Source of the DNA: Labrys monachus
Lineage (GTDB): Bacteria > Pseudomonadota > Alphaproteobacteria > Rhizobiales > Labraceae
NCBI RefSeq assembly: GCF_030814655.1
Contig: NZ_JAUSVK010000001.1
Location: 4,533,001-4,597,000 of the forward strand
Direction of reading: 5' to 3'
Length of the DNA stretch: 64,000 nt
Part shown: in pieces, positions 45,976 to 55,167 of the stretch
Layout of the letters: each line of letters begins with the position of its first letter
How positions within the stretch are numbered: position 1 is the first letter of the stretch
Position numbers and translations under genes: made by a program
The notes under the pieces: generated by a model
What the model saw: the letters and a program-made list of their open reading frames with translations, nothing else
Database searches by the model: none
What the model was told of the DNA's origin: nothing

Positions 45976-46003
45976 TTTCACAACACTGAAATAATTGTTT
46001 CAG
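45976..46003. promoter_or_regulatory. RpiR-type operator: TTTCA/TGAAA array
   Basis: Three half-sites recur every 11 bp: TTTCA (45976-45980), TGAAA (45987-45991), TTTCA (45998-46002). The last two form CTGAAATAATTGTTTCAG (45986-46003), symmetric except at one base pair. It lies in the 152-bp divergent region between the RpiR gene and the cyclo-ligase-like gene, 40 bp before the latter's ATG. One-helical-turn spacing suggests cooperative dimers on one DNA face. Confidence 0.6.
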
Positions 46004-46043
46004 AGCTTGCAGAAAAAAGAAACGACCGTAACATAGGCAATCG

Positions 46044-46802
46044 ATGGCCACCTCCTCCGCCAGCGGCAACAAGATCATCCGGCAAAAGATATGGGCGAAG
46101 CTTGCCGACGTGGCGCTGCCCGATTCCCGCTTCCACACCAATTTCGCCGAGGTGATCCCGGACTTCCTCGGATCGGAAGCGGCGACCGACCGGGTCTGCG
46201 CCCTCGAGGCCTATCGCCGCTGCCGCTACGCCTTCGTCACGCCCGACAACGGGCTGGTGGAACTGCGCCGCCGCCTCATCGCGGCCGGCGTGCCGCTGGT
46301 GGTGTCGACCTACGGCATCTATCGCGGCTTCTACATCATCGAGCCCGGCAGCGTGCCGAAGGGGCACGAACTCTATGCCGCCTGGCTCGACGGGCTCGAA
46401 CATTTCGGCAGGCCGATCACCCTGGCCGAAGTCACCTCGCGGGGCCGCTTCGACCTCCTCGTCACCGGCGCCTCGGCCGTGTCGATGGAGGGCGTGCGCT
46501 TCGGCAAGGGCCACGGCTTCTTCGACCTCGAATGGGGCATGTTCACCGATGTGGGCATCGTCGACGAGGCAACGCCGGTGGTGGCCGTGGTGCATGATCT
46601 CCAGGTGGTGGAAGAAAGGCTGTTTCCGAGCCCAACCGACATCCTGGTCGACTGGATCGCCACGCCGACGCGGATGATCGAGGTCAAGCGGACCGCGAGG
46701 CGCCCGCGCGGCGTGCATTGGGACCTCCTCGACCCCAGGCAGATCGCTGCCACCCCTCCCCTCAAGGAATTGCAGACCATGCACGGCCTCAGCGGCGCCT
46801 GA
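46044..46802 (+). CDS. 5-formyltetrahydrofolate cyclo-ligase family protein (COG0212-type paralog)
   Basis: A 252-residue member of the 5-FCL/ThiN-unrelated paralog group, longer than true 5-FCL (about 180-200). The nucleotide/folate loop appears as GKGHGFFDLEWGM (154-166; true enzymes have GxGxGYYDR), and the C-terminus VDWIATPTRMIEV is typical of the paralogs. Comparative genomics in the literature ties this paralog clade to thiamin metabolism rather than folate. Here it is followed at 29 bp by an NMT1/THI5-type ABC importer, consistent with that link. Biochemical reaction unknown. Confidence 0.8.
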   Translation: MATSSASGNKIIRQKIWAKLADVALPDSRFHTNFAEVIPDFLGSEAATDRVCALEAYRRCRYAFVTPDNGLVELRRRLIAAGVPLVVSTYGIYRGFYIIEPGSVPKGHELYAAWLDGLEHFGRPITLAEVTSRGRFDLLVTGASAVSMEGVRFGKGHGFFDLEWGMFTDVGIVDEATPVVAVVHDLQVVEERLFPSPTDILVDWIATPTRMIEVKRTARRPRGVHWDLLDPRQIAATPPLKELQTMHGLSGA

Positions 46803-46831
46803 GGCGATCACCACCACACCGGAGGACTGCC

Positions 46832-47821
46832 ATGACCATCCTGAAGACCGCGATCGTCCGTCGCCGCACCGTGCTTTCGGCCGGCGCCGCCCTCGCCGCC
46901 GCGGCGATGTTTCCCCGTGCCGCCCACGCGGCGGCGCCGCTGACGCTGCAGGCGTCCTGGTCCAACGACGCCGAGTTCATGGGTTATTACATCGCCATGG
47001 ACAAGGGCTGGTACAAGGACGAAGGGCTGGAGCTGACCTATCTGCCGGGCGGCCCCGACGTCATTCCCGAGGCCTCGCTCGCCGCCGGCAAATGCGACGT
47101 GGCGCTGACCTCGCCCGACACCACCGTGCAGGCGATCACCGACCAGAACGCCAAGTTCAAGATCATCGGCACGCAGTACCAGAAGAATCCGCTCGGAGTC
47201 GTCTCGCTCGCCTCCAAGCCGATCACCTCGCCCAAGGACCTCATCGGCAAGACGCTGGCGGTGCCGCCGGTCAACGGCACCTCCGTCGACAGCATGCTGG
47301 CCCTCAACGGCATCGACAAGGCGAAGGTCACCATCGTGCCCTACGAGTACGATCCCACCCCGCTGATCAAGGGCGAGATCGACGCATCCATCGATTTCGT
47401 CACCAACGTGCCCTATACGATCAAGTCCACCAGCCAGAAGGACGCGGTGTCGTTCCTGCTCTATGATTTCGGCTTCACCATCACCAACGACACCGTCGTG
47501 GTGACGGAAGACACCCTGAAGACGAAGCGCAAGGAGCTGGTCTCCTTCCTGCGCGCCAGCCGCAGGGGCTGGGCCGAGAACCTCAAGGACCCCTCGGCCT
47601 ATCCTGCCACCTTCGCCGACAGCTATTTCAAGGGCACAGGGCGGACGATCGACAACGAGCTGTTCTACAACGCCGCGCAGAAGCCGCTGATCGACACGCC
47701 GGAGGGCATCTTCGCCCTGAGCGGGGAGACCATCGCCAAGACGATCGAAGCGCTCGGCCGCACCGGCATCAAGGCCCGCGCCGACATGTTCGACACCACG
47801 CTCCTCTCGGAAGTCGGATGA
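46832..47821 (+). CDS. NMT1/THI5-like ABC transporter substrate-binding protein
   Basis: A 329-residue periplasmic binding protein. The leader has a twin-arginine-like run (VRRRTVLSAGAALAAAA) and cleavage near AHA-AA, so export may be Tat or Sec. The mature protein begins LTLQASWSNDAEFMGYYIA and shows KGWYKDEGLELTYLPGGPD, the signature of the THI5/NMT1 group that binds thiamin pyrimidine precursors, though taurine and nitrate binders share the fold. The ATG at 46832 follows GGAGGACTGCC. Its TGA overlaps the ATPase ATG at 47818. Confidence 0.9.
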   Translation: MTILKTAIVRRRTVLSAGAALAAAAMFPRAAHAAAPLTLQASWSNDAEFMGYYIAMDKGWYKDEGLELTYLPGGPDVIPEASLAAGKCDVALTSPDTTVQAITDQNAKFKIIGTQYQKNPLGVVSLASKPITSPKDLIGKTLAVPPVNGTSVDSMLALNGIDKAKVTIVPYEYDPTPLIKGEIDASIDFVTNVPYTIKSTSQKDAVSFLLYDFGFTITNDTVVVTEDTLKTKRKELVSFLRASRRGWAENLKDPSAYPATFADSYFKGTGRTIDNELFYNAAQKPLIDTPEGIFALSGETIAKTIEALGRTGIKARADMFDTTLLSEVG

Positions 47822-48597
47822 GGCCGGCACGCGACGTCGTCGTCCGCGACCTCGACAAGACCTTCCGCCTGCGGGGGCAGGCTTTCACCGCGCTCGACAA
47901 GGTGTCGCTCGCCTGCCCCGCGGGCTCCTTCACCGCGCTGATCGGCCCCTCCGGCTGCGGCAAGTCGACCATCCTCCGGCTGGCGCTGGGGCTCGACCGC
48001 CCCGACCGGGGCAGCGTGACGATCGGCGGGGCGCCTCCCGCCGAGGCGATCCGGCGCGGGGAGACGGGCATCGCCTTCCAGGACCCGGCCCTGCTGCCCT
48101 GGCGTTCGGTCGAAGCCAATATCGCCCTGCCCCTCGACGTGCTCGGACAGCCGCGGCGCAAGGCCGCCGGCCGTATCGCGAACCTGATCGGCCTCGTCGG
48201 CCTCGGCGGCTTCGAGCGGGCCTTGCCCGGCGAACTGTCGGGTGGCATGCGCCAGCGCGTCGCCATCGCCCGCGCGCTGGTGACCGACCCGGCGGTGTTG
48301 TTCCTCGACGAGCCCTTCGGCGCGCTGGACCAGATCCTGCGCCGCCAGATGAACATCGAGCTGCAGCGCATCTGGCTCGAAAGCCACGCGACGACGCTGC
48401 TCGTCACCCACGGCATCGACGAGGCCGTCTTCCTAGCGGACCGCATCGCCGTGATGCACAGCCGTCCCGGCCGCATCGCCGGCATCGTCGAGGTGCCCTT
48501 CGCGCGGCCGCGCCTGCCCTCCCTCTTCACCGATCCGGCTTTCCACCGCCTCACCGACCAGGTGGCGGAAGCGCTGCACGGGACGCCCGTCGAATGA
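47818..48597 (+). CDS. NitT/TauT-type ABC transporter ATP-binding protein
   Basis: A 259-residue ATPase with Walker A GPSGCGKST, Q-loop AFQDPALLPWRS, signature LSGGMRQRVAIARA and Walker B VLFLDEPFGALD, and H-loop LLVTHGIDEA. It energises the importer formed with the adjacent binding protein and fused permease. ATGA overlaps at both ends (47818 and 48594) show tight coupling. It is clearly homologous to the truncated ATPase at the window start but from a different locus. Confidence 0.93.
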   Translation: MRPARDVVVRDLDKTFRLRGQAFTALDKVSLACPAGSFTALIGPSGCGKSTILRLALGLDRPDRGSVTIGGAPPAEAIRRGETGIAFQDPALLPWRSVEANIALPLDVLGQPRRKAAGRIANLIGLVGLGGFERALPGELSGGMRQRVAIARALVTDPAVLFLDEPFGALDQILRRQMNIELQRIWLESHATTLLVTHGIDEAVFLADRIAVMHSRPGRIAGIVEVPFARPRLPSLFTDPAFHRLTDQVAEALHGTPVE

Positions 48598-50147
48598 AGG
48601 CCTGGCAGCGAGATCTCGCCTGGATCGTCCTCGCCGTGCTCGTCTGGGAAATCCTCGGCCGATGGCAGCTGGTGGCGCAGGGGGCCCTGCCGGCGCCAAG
48701 CGCGATCGCGGCGCGCTGGTGGCTCGACCGGAGCGACTATCCCCCTCATATCGCGGCCACCGCCCTGTCCGCATCGCTCGGCTTCCTCGCCGGCAGCGCG
48801 GCGGCGATCGCCGCCGGCATCCTGTTCGCCCTGTCGCCGCTCGCCTCGCGGCTCGCCCGCGGCGTCAACATCGCCATCTTCGCCCTGCCGCCGATCGCCG
48901 TCGTGCCGATCCTGGTGCTCTGCCTCGACGGCATCGCGCCGCGGGTGGTGCTGGCGGCGCTCGGCTGCTACTTCCCGGTGATGACGGCGACGGTCCTCGG
49001 CCTGACGCAGATCGATCCGCGCGCGCTCGACCTGGTGCGCGCCTATGGCGGGGGCGCCGGCGCGGTGCTGCGCCTGATCCGCGCCCGCAGCGCGCTGCCG
49101 GTCATCCTGAGCGGCCTCAAGGTGGCCGCTCCCAATGCCGTGCTGGGCGCGATCCTCGCCGAGTTCGGCGGCGGCGGCCGCTACGGGCTCGGCGCCTATC
49201 TCATCGGTTCGCTCGGCCGGGCCGATCCGGCGAGGCTCTGGGGCATCGGCCTGTCGGCCACTGCCATGGCGGGCCTGGCCTATGCCCTCCTCGCCGTCCT
49301 GGCGCGCCGCGCCACCGGGCAGGCGCGCGCCGTCACCATCGCGGCGACGGCAAGCCCGGGCGAGGCGGCGGGGCCGGCCGATCCGCTGCTGCGCCTGCTC
49401 GTCCTCGCCGGGGCCGCCATCCTGCCGTTCCTGATCTGGGCCGGCCTGGTGGACGGCTTCCATTTGCCGGCCCTGATCGCCAAATCGCCGGCGGCGCTCG
49501 CCGACTATCTGATCACCGGGCCGAATGCGGCGTCCGTCCAGGCCCGTCTCCTCGCCGCGCTGGGTGAAACCATGCCGACGGTGCTGCTCGGACTGCTCGC
49601 CGGCCTCGCCTGCGCCTTCCTCCTCGCCCTTGCCGGCGAAGCCGCGCCCACCCTGTCGCGCCTCCTGCTGCCGACCGCGCTGGTGACTCAGACCATGCCC
49701 CTCGTGGCGCTGACGCCGCTCCTCGTCCTGCTGCTGGGGCGGGGCACCGCCGTCACCATCGCCATCACCGTCTCCGTGACCTTCTTTCCGGCCTATGTCG
49801 CCATCGCCCAGGGGCTCGCCCTCGTGCCGCGTGCGGCCCTCGATCTGCCTCGCGCCTATGGCGCGTCGTGGTGGCGACAGGTGCGCATCGTCTCGATTCC
49901 GGCGGCGCTGCCGCATCTGTTCGCCGCGGCCCGCCTCGGGGCGCCCCGCGCCCTGCTGGGGGTGATGATCGCCGAATGGCTCGCCACCGGGCGCGGCCTC
50001 GGCAATCTGCTCAACCAGGCGCGCGGCCGGCTCGACTACGGCATGATCTGGGCGGTGGCGCTCGTCTCGGTGCTGATCTCCGTCGCGCTCTACCAGCTGG
50101 TCGTCGCCGGCGAGCGCGTCACATTGAGGCGCTTCGGCGGGCGATAG
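48594..50147 (+). CDS. Fused double-domain NitT/TauT-type ABC permease
   Basis: A 517-residue membrane protein made of two BPD_transp_1 permease domains in tandem (about 1-245 and 265-517), joined by a short linker (RRATGQARAV..ASPGEAAGPADP). Each half has its own EAA-type cytoplasmic loop: DLVRAYGGGAGAVLRLI and DLPRAYGASWWRQVRIVSIP. Importers of this family normally use two copies of one 250-residue permease, so the fusion supplies both halves in a single chain and allows asymmetry. It is the last gene of the operon; its frame is intact. Confidence 0.88.
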   Translation: MKAWQRDLAWIVLAVLVWEILGRWQLVAQGALPAPSAIAARWWLDRSDYPPHIAATALSASLGFLAGSAAAIAAGILFALSPLASRLARGVNIAIFALPPIAVVPILVLCLDGIAPRVVLAALGCYFPVMTATVLGLTQIDPRALDLVRAYGGGAGAVLRLIRARSALPVILSGLKVAAPNAVLGAILAEFGGGGRYGLGAYLIGSLGRADPARLWGIGLSATAMAGLAYALLAVLARRATGQARAVTIAATASPGEAAGPADPLLRLLVLAGAAILPFLIWAGLVDGFHLPALIAKSPAALADYLITGPNAASVQARLLAALGETMPTVLLGLLAGLACAFLLALAGEAAPTLSRLLLPTALVTQTMPLVALTPLLVLLLGRGTAVTIAITVSVTFFPAYVAIAQGLALVPRAALDLPRAYGASWWRQVRIVSIPAALPHLFAAARLGAPRALLGVMIAEWLATGRGLGNLLNQARGRLDYGMIWAVALVSVLISVALYQLVVAGERVTLRRFGGR

Positions 50148-50200
50148 ACCGCCGGCCCGTCGTCGGGCTGCCCCCGGCCCCGCGAGACCGCATCGCGGCG

Positions 50201-51127
50201 CTACTGCCAGGCCGGGCTGGACCTGCCGCTGCCGCCCGGCAGCGGCGAGACGCCGGCGGCCGGCGAGCCCGGCAGCCCGTCGCAGCGACGGCGCGAGAAC
50301 AGGCTGGGCGTCATGCCCGTATAATTGGTGAAGGCGACGGTGAAGGCGCCGATGCTGCTGAACCCGACGGTCAGCGCGGTTTCGGTGACGCTGCTGTGCC
50401 TGTCCCTGAGCAGTTCCATCGCCTTGCTCATGCGCATCTCCGTCACGAAATCCCGCCAGCTGATGCCGAGCTCTTCCTTGAACCGGCGCCGGAGCGTCCG
50501 CTCCGACATGCCGGCGGCGGCGGCCGTCTCGGTGACGCTGGCCTTGTCGAGATGGTCGCGCGCATAAGCGATCGCCCGCTGCATATCCGGCACGTTGCCG
50601 AACGGCGTCCACAGCTTGCGCTCATTGCTGAACCATTCGGCGAACAGCCTGCCGACCGTGCGGAAGAAATCCTCGGCGAGGGGATCGGTGCGGTCGCGGT
50701 CGCGGCCCCAGCGATGGGCGAAGGAGATCATTTCGCTGGCGAGGGGCGACATCGCCACCGCCCAGCAGCCCTCATGGTGCCAATCGGCTTCCGCCGCCGT
50801 GAACTTGACCAGGGACAATTGGGTCGGAACCACGGCCGCCAGCCGGTAGGAGCGCTGCGGCGGTATGTAGACCATATGGCCGGCCGGAAGGGTCCATCGC
50901 CCGGAATGCCCCAGCAGCTTCGCCTCGCCCCTGTTGATGCAGACCAGCATGCCGCCGGCCTCTCCCTCGGAACTGGCATCGAAGGTGACGGGCCCCAGGC
51001 CGATGGCATGGGTCGGCGCATCGCCGTCGACGGCAAAGCGCTCGTCGCGCGGTCCGAGGACGAAGGCCTGCAGGCCGGCCGGATTGCCGGCCAGGGGACA
51101 TGTGCCCGGTGATTCCAAGGGTCGCAT
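50201..51127 (-). CDS. AraC-family transcriptional regulator with cupin domain
   Basis: A 308-residue regulator. The N-terminal cupin-like sensor (GGMLVCINRGEAKLLGHSGR, PAGHMVYIPPQRSYRL) precedes the AraC double HTH (about 175-280; SVTETAAAAGMSERTLRRRF and VTETALTVGFSSIGAFTVAF). A 25-residue Gly/Ser/Pro tail follows. The ATG at 51127 has GGAGGAAGCG. It diverges from the second ribose-type ABC operon (145-bp gap), which it very likely controls in response to the imported compound. Confidence 0.92.
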   Translation of the reverse strand: MRPLESPGTCPLAGNPAGLQAFVLGPRDERFAVDGDAPTHAIGLGPVTFDASSEGEAGGMLVCINRGEAKLLGHSGRWTLPAGHMVYIPPQRSYRLAAVVPTQLSLVKFTAAEADWHHEGCWAVAMSPLASEMISFAHRWGRDRDRTDPLAEDFFRTVGRLFAEWFSNERKLWTPFGNVPDMQRAIAYARDHLDKASVTETAAAAGMSERTLRRRFKEELGISWRDFVTEMRMSKAMELLRDRHSSVTETALTVGFSSIGAFTVAFTNYTGMTPSLFSRRRCDGLPGSPAAGVSPLPGGSGRSSPAWQ

Positions 51128-51272
51128 CGCTTCCTCCCATACGCATCCCGGATTGGCCGATTAAAGAAAAACAATGGCCCATTTCAGAATGCAGACACAT
51201 CGCTAGCGTGACATCGTGATGGAAGCAAGAGGCGACGTCGAAAGACGAGTCGCGTATCCGGGGAGGTTGCGA

Positions 51273-52829
51273 ATGCAGGATCGGCACGGCCTTGCCCCGG
51301 AAGGCGTAGTCACGCCCTCCTCCTCGTCTCCCGGCGGCGAGGCCATCTTTCATGTCCGGGGCATCGCCAAGCGCTTCGGCGGAACGACAGCGCTGCGCGA
51401 GGTCTCCTTTTCCGTCTCCAGGGGAGAGATCGTCGCTCTTCTCGGCGAGAACGGCGCGGGCAAGTCGACATTGATCAAGATCATGGCCGGCGTCTTCCGC
51501 GCCGATGCCGGCACCATGCTGTTCGGAGGCGAGACCGTCTCCGCCGCGGCGAAGGCCGGCCGGATCGCGTTCATCCACCAGGACCTCGGATTGATTCCCT
51601 GGATGACGGTGGCGGAGAACATGATGATGGGGACGGGCTATCCGCGCCGCGGCGGCCTCATCGACTGGCGCAAGGGCCGCGCACAAGCCAGGGAGGCGCT
51701 CGCCCTCGTCGGCGGCGACCTCGATCCCGACGACCGCGTCGCCACCCTGAGCCGGACCGAGAAATCCCTCGTCGCCATCGCCCGCGCCCTCGCCGGCAAG
51801 GCCGAGCTGATCGTCCTCGACGAGCCGACGGCGAGCCTGCCGCAATCGGAAGTCGACCGGCTGCACGATGTGCTGCGGGGGCTGCGCGGCCGCGGGGTCG
51901 GCATGATCTATGTCTCCCACCGCCTCGAAGAGGTCTATGCGCTGACCGATCGCGTCGTGATCCTGCGCGACGGTGCCGTGGTCGCCTGCCAGCGTACGGC
52001 GGATCTCGATGCGGACGAACTCGTTCGCCTGATCATCGGCAAGGCGCCCGACCAGGTCTTCGTCCGCCCGCCGGCGCGCAGCCACGGCCGCGATCTCCTG
52101 CGCCTCGAAGGCCTGTGCACCGGCGAGGCCGGGCCGCTCGACCTCGCGCTCGGCAAAGGCGAGATCGTCGGCCTCGTCGGCCTGCGCGGGGCGGGCCAGG
52201 ACCTCGTCGGCAAGACGCTCTTCGGCGTCGAAAAACCCCGCGCCGGACGGATGCTGCTGTCCGGAGAACACTTCCTGCCCCGCGATCCCTTCGCCGCCAT
52301 CGAGCAGGGCGTGCTGATGGTCGCCGGCGACCGCAACGCCGAATCGATCGCGCATGGCATGAACATCCGCGAAAACATGTTCCTCAATCCCGTGGCCGCG
52401 GGGCGGCCCCTGCTCAGCCCGCGGTCGAGGCCGTCCGAGGAGGCGGAGGCGCGGCAGCTGGGCGCCGCCGTCGGCCTCCGGCCCAACGCCCCCTCGGCCC
52501 TGATCGGGACCCTATCGGGCGGCAACCAGCAGAAGGTCGTGATGGCGCGCTGGATCCGCATCGGCGGCAGGCTGCTGATCCTCGAAGACCCGACCGCGGG
52601 GGTGGATGTCGGCGCCAAGGCGGAGATCTACCGCCTCCTCGGCGACGCCGTCGGCCGTGACCAGGGCGTGCTGCTCATCTCGACCGATTTCGAGGAAGTC
52701 ACGTCCATCTGCCACCGGGCCTATGTGTTCCGGTCCGGCCGCATCGTCGCCGAACTCGCGGGCGAGGCCCTGTCCATCGAGGCGCTGATGAATGCGGCCT
52801 CCCTGTCGCCGACGACGGCGGCGGCCTGA
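51273..52829 (+). CDS. Ribose-type ABC transporter ATPase, two NBDs (RbsA-like)
   Basis: A 518-residue protein with two nucleotide-binding domains, as in RbsA/MglA. Domain 1 is canonical: GENGAGKST (58-66) and IVLDEPTASLPQ. Domain 2 has the usual degenerate Walker A (GLRGAGQDL), a good signature LSGGNQQKVVMARW, and LLILEDPTAGVDVGAK, where the Walker B pair reads Glu-Asp rather than Asp-Glu. The ATG at 51273 follows GGGAGG at about 7 nt; a GTG/ATG at 51216/51219 without a site is rejected. It contrasts with the single-domain ATPase of the first rbs-like operon. Confidence 0.92.
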   Translation: MQDRHGLAPEGVVTPSSSSPGGEAIFHVRGIAKRFGGTTALREVSFSVSRGEIVALLGENGAGKSTLIKIMAGVFRADAGTMLFGGETVSAAAKAGRIAFIHQDLGLIPWMTVAENMMMGTGYPRRGGLIDWRKGRAQAREALALVGGDLDPDDRVATLSRTEKSLVAIARALAGKAELIVLDEPTASLPQSEVDRLHDVLRGLRGRGVGMIYVSHRLEEVYALTDRVVILRDGAVVACQRTADLDADELVRLIIGKAPDQVFVRPPARSHGRDLLRLEGLCTGEAGPLDLALGKGEIVGLVGLRGAGQDLVGKTLFGVEKPRAGRMLLSGEHFLPRDPFAAIEQGVLMVAGDRNAESIAHGMNIRENMFLNPVAAGRPLLSPRSRPSEEAEARQLGAAVGLRPNAPSALIGTLSGGNQQKVVMARWIRIGGRLLILEDPTAGVDVGAKAEIYRLLGDAVGRDQGVLLISTDFEEVTSICHRAYVFRSGRIVAELAGEALSIEALMNAASLSPTTAAA

Positions 52830-52920
52830 TCGACCGACCAAGAGAACGACAGAAGAGAACGAGGCGCCCGCGGCGCATGCCGCGGAGGGAGCCGCTTTGC
52901 GCAAACAAGGGAGAGGAGCC

Positions 52921-53973
52921 ATGGAATCCATCAGGTCGACCGCGCTCGAGCCGACGCGGCGGGAACTCGCCGTGCTACCGGCCTGGCAGCGCGCGGGGCG
53001 GATGGTGCCGGTCTACGGACTGCCGATCCTGACGATCCTGCTGATCGCCTTCTTCTCGGCGGTGCTGCCGCACACCTTTCCGACCCTCCTCAATTTGCGG
53101 TCGATCCTCGGCGACAAGTCGATCATCGCCCTGCTGGCGCTCGCCGCGATGATTCCGATGATGGCGGGCCGCATCGACCTGACGGTCGGCTACGGCATCG
53201 TCATGTGGCATGTCCTTGCCATCAGTCTCCAGACGCAGCTCGGCCTGAGCTGGCCGGCCGCCGTGCTCGTCGTCCTGCTGCTCGGCACGGCGCTCGGCCT
53301 CCTCAACGGGCTCCTCGTCGAGATCGCGCAGATCGACTCCTTCATCGCGACCTTGGGCACCGGCACCGTCCTCTACGCCCTCGCGCTCTGGCACACCGGC
53401 GGACGCCAGGTCGTCGGCTCGCTGCCGGCCGGCTTCACCGAACTCTACACGGCCAGTTTCCTCGGCATCCCCGTGGCGGCCATCTATGTGCTGGCGATCA
53501 GCATCGTCCTGTGGATCTTCGCCGACTATCTGCCGGCCGGGCGCATGCTCTATGCCATCGGCGCCAACCAGCGCGCCGCCTCGCTCAACGGCATCCGCAC
53601 CCGCCGATTCGTCATCGGCGCCTTCGTCGCATCCGGCGCGATCGGCGCCTTCGCCGGGGTGGTGCTCGCCGCCAAGCTCCGCATCGGCCAGGCCAGCGTC
53701 GGCCTCGAATTCCTCCTCCCGGCCCTGGTCGGCGCCTTCCTCGGTTCCACCACCATCAAGCCGGGCCGCGTCAATGTCTGGGGCACGGTGATCGGGGTGA
53801 CCATCCTCGCCGTCGGGATTTCGGGCATCCAGCAATTCGGCGGCGCCTTCTACATCGAACCCCTCTTCAACGGCGCGACGCTGCTCGTCGCCATCGGCAT
53901 CGCCGGCTATGCGCAGCGCCGCCGTGCCGGCGAACGCGCCCTTCCGCGCCCCGCCCCCGTCAAGAATCCATAA
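52921..53973 (+). CDS. Ribose-type ABC transporter permease (2)
   Basis: A 350-residue RbsC-family permease with about nine hydrophobic segments. The family loop MIPMMAGRIDLTVGYGIVMW replaces the more common TGGIDLSVGS form, and LVGAFLGSTTIKPGRVNVWGT is the C-terminal signature. The ATG at 52921 follows GAGAGGAGCC. It is separated by 91 bp from the ATPase gene and 36 bp from the binding-protein gene. Confidence 0.92.
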   Translation: MESIRSTALEPTRRELAVLPAWQRAGRMVPVYGLPILTILLIAFFSAVLPHTFPTLLNLRSILGDKSIIALLALAAMIPMMAGRIDLTVGYGIVMWHVLAISLQTQLGLSWPAAVLVVLLLGTALGLLNGLLVEIAQIDSFIATLGTGTVLYALALWHTGGRQVVGSLPAGFTELYTASFLGIPVAAIYVLAISIVLWIFADYLPAGRMLYAIGANQRAASLNGIRTRRFVIGAFVASGAIGAFAGVVLAAKLRIGQASVGLEFLLPALVGAFLGSTTIKPGRVNVWGTVIGVTILAVGISGIQQFGGAFYIEPLFNGATLLVAIGIAGYAQRRRAGERALPRPAPVKNP

Positions 53974-54009
53974 CCAGACTGAACAGTCAAAAACAGGAGG
54001 AATATCCCG

Positions 54010-55119
54010 ATGACAAGGCAAACCACCATCGCCATGGCCGGCCTCGCTCTGGCCCTGCTGCCTCTCCACGCCGCCCGCTCGCAGGACGCCGGGGCCGAAG
54101 CGGCAAAGGCCTACGTCACCGCGATCTCGAAGCCGAATCCGCCCTGGACCGGCCCGACCGCCGGCCCGGCCGCGCAGAAGGGCAAGACCATCGTCTACGT
54201 CTCCGCCGACCAGCGCAACGGCGGCGCCCTCGGCGTCGGCGAAGGACTGCAGGAGGCGGGCGCGGCGATCGGCTGGACGGTACGGGTGCTGGACGGACAG
54301 GGCACCGTGTCCGGACATTCCTCGGCCCTGCAGCAGGCGATGGCGCTCAAGCCGGACGGCATCGTACTCGGCACCGTCGACGCGAAGGAGCAGCAGGAGC
54401 TGATCGCGCAGGCGGTTTCCGCCGGGATCAAGGTCGTCGGCTGGCACTCGGTCACCAAGCCCGGCCCGTCCGAGGAATTCAAGCTCTTCGACAACATCGC
54501 CACCGATCCGCTCGACGTTGCCAAGGCCGCCGCCTCCTTCGCCGTGGCCGATTCCGACGGCAAGGCCGGCGTCGTCATCTTCACGGATTCGGCCTATGCC
54601 ATCGCCATCGCGAAGTCGGATGCGATGGCGGCGGTGGTCAAGGCCTGCGGCGGCTGCCGGCTGCTCGACGTCGAGGATACGCCCCTCGCCGATGCCAGCA
54701 CCCGCATGCCGCAGCTCACGACCGCGCTGCTACAGCGCTTCGGAGCGGACTGGACCTATTCGCTGAGCATCAACGACCTGACCTTCGACTTCATGTCCTC
54801 CTCGCTGATCTCGGCGGGCATCGCCGCTGACGGCCATCCCCGCAACATCTCGGCGGGCGACGGCAGCGAGGCCGCGTTCCAGCGCATCCGGAGCAATGCC
54901 TACCAGTCGGCGACGGTGGCCGAGCCGCTGCGGCTCCATGGCTGGCAGGCGGTGGACGAACTCAACCGAGCCTTCTCTGGCGCGCCCGCGTCCGGCTTCA
55001 GCGCGCCCGTCCATCTGGTGACCTCGGCCAATATCGGCTCCGACGGCGGCCCGAAGAACGCCTACGACCCCGACAACGGCTATCGCGACGTCTACCGCAA
55101 GATCTGGGGCGTCGAATAG
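54010..55119 (+). CDS. Ribose-type ABC transporter substrate-binding protein (2)
   Basis: A 369-residue periplasmic binding protein of the Peripla_BP_4 group. The signal peptide (MAGLALALLPLHAARS) is cleaved near ARS-QDA (about residue 24). The mature protein contains VYVSADQRNGGALGVGEGLQEAG and GIVLGTVDAKEQQELIAQAV, typical ligand-cleft segments. The ATG follows AGGAGG at about 8 nt, a strong site fitting high expression. It is followed after 48 bp by the deacetylase-family gene. Ligand unknown; sugar or a cyclic nitrogen compound are both possible given the neighbours. Confidence 0.92.
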   Translation: MTRQTTIAMAGLALALLPLHAARSQDAGAEAAKAYVTAISKPNPPWTGPTAGPAAQKGKTIVYVSADQRNGGALGVGEGLQEAGAAIGWTVRVLDGQGTVSGHSSALQQAMALKPDGIVLGTVDAKEQQELIAQAVSAGIKVVGWHSVTKPGPSEEFKLFDNIATDPLDVAKAAASFAVADSDGKAGVVIFTDSAYAIAIAKSDAMAAVVKACGGCRLLDVEDTPLADASTRMPQLTTALLQRFGADWTYSLSINDLTFDFMSSSLISAGIAADGHPRNISAGDGSEAAFQRIRSNAYQSATVAEPLRLHGWQAVDELNRAFSGAPASGFSAPVHLVTSANIGSDGGPKNAYDPDNGYRDVYRKIWGVE

Positions 55120-55167
55120 CCCGGCCGACGCCCCCCTCCTCATCCACCGACATCAAGGAAAACTCCC

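Noticed and set aside
45892-46831. TPP riboswitch upstream of the presumed thiamin-related genes
   Set aside because: I looked for the CTGAGA core and the conserved THI-box segments here and before 7607; neither region contains them.
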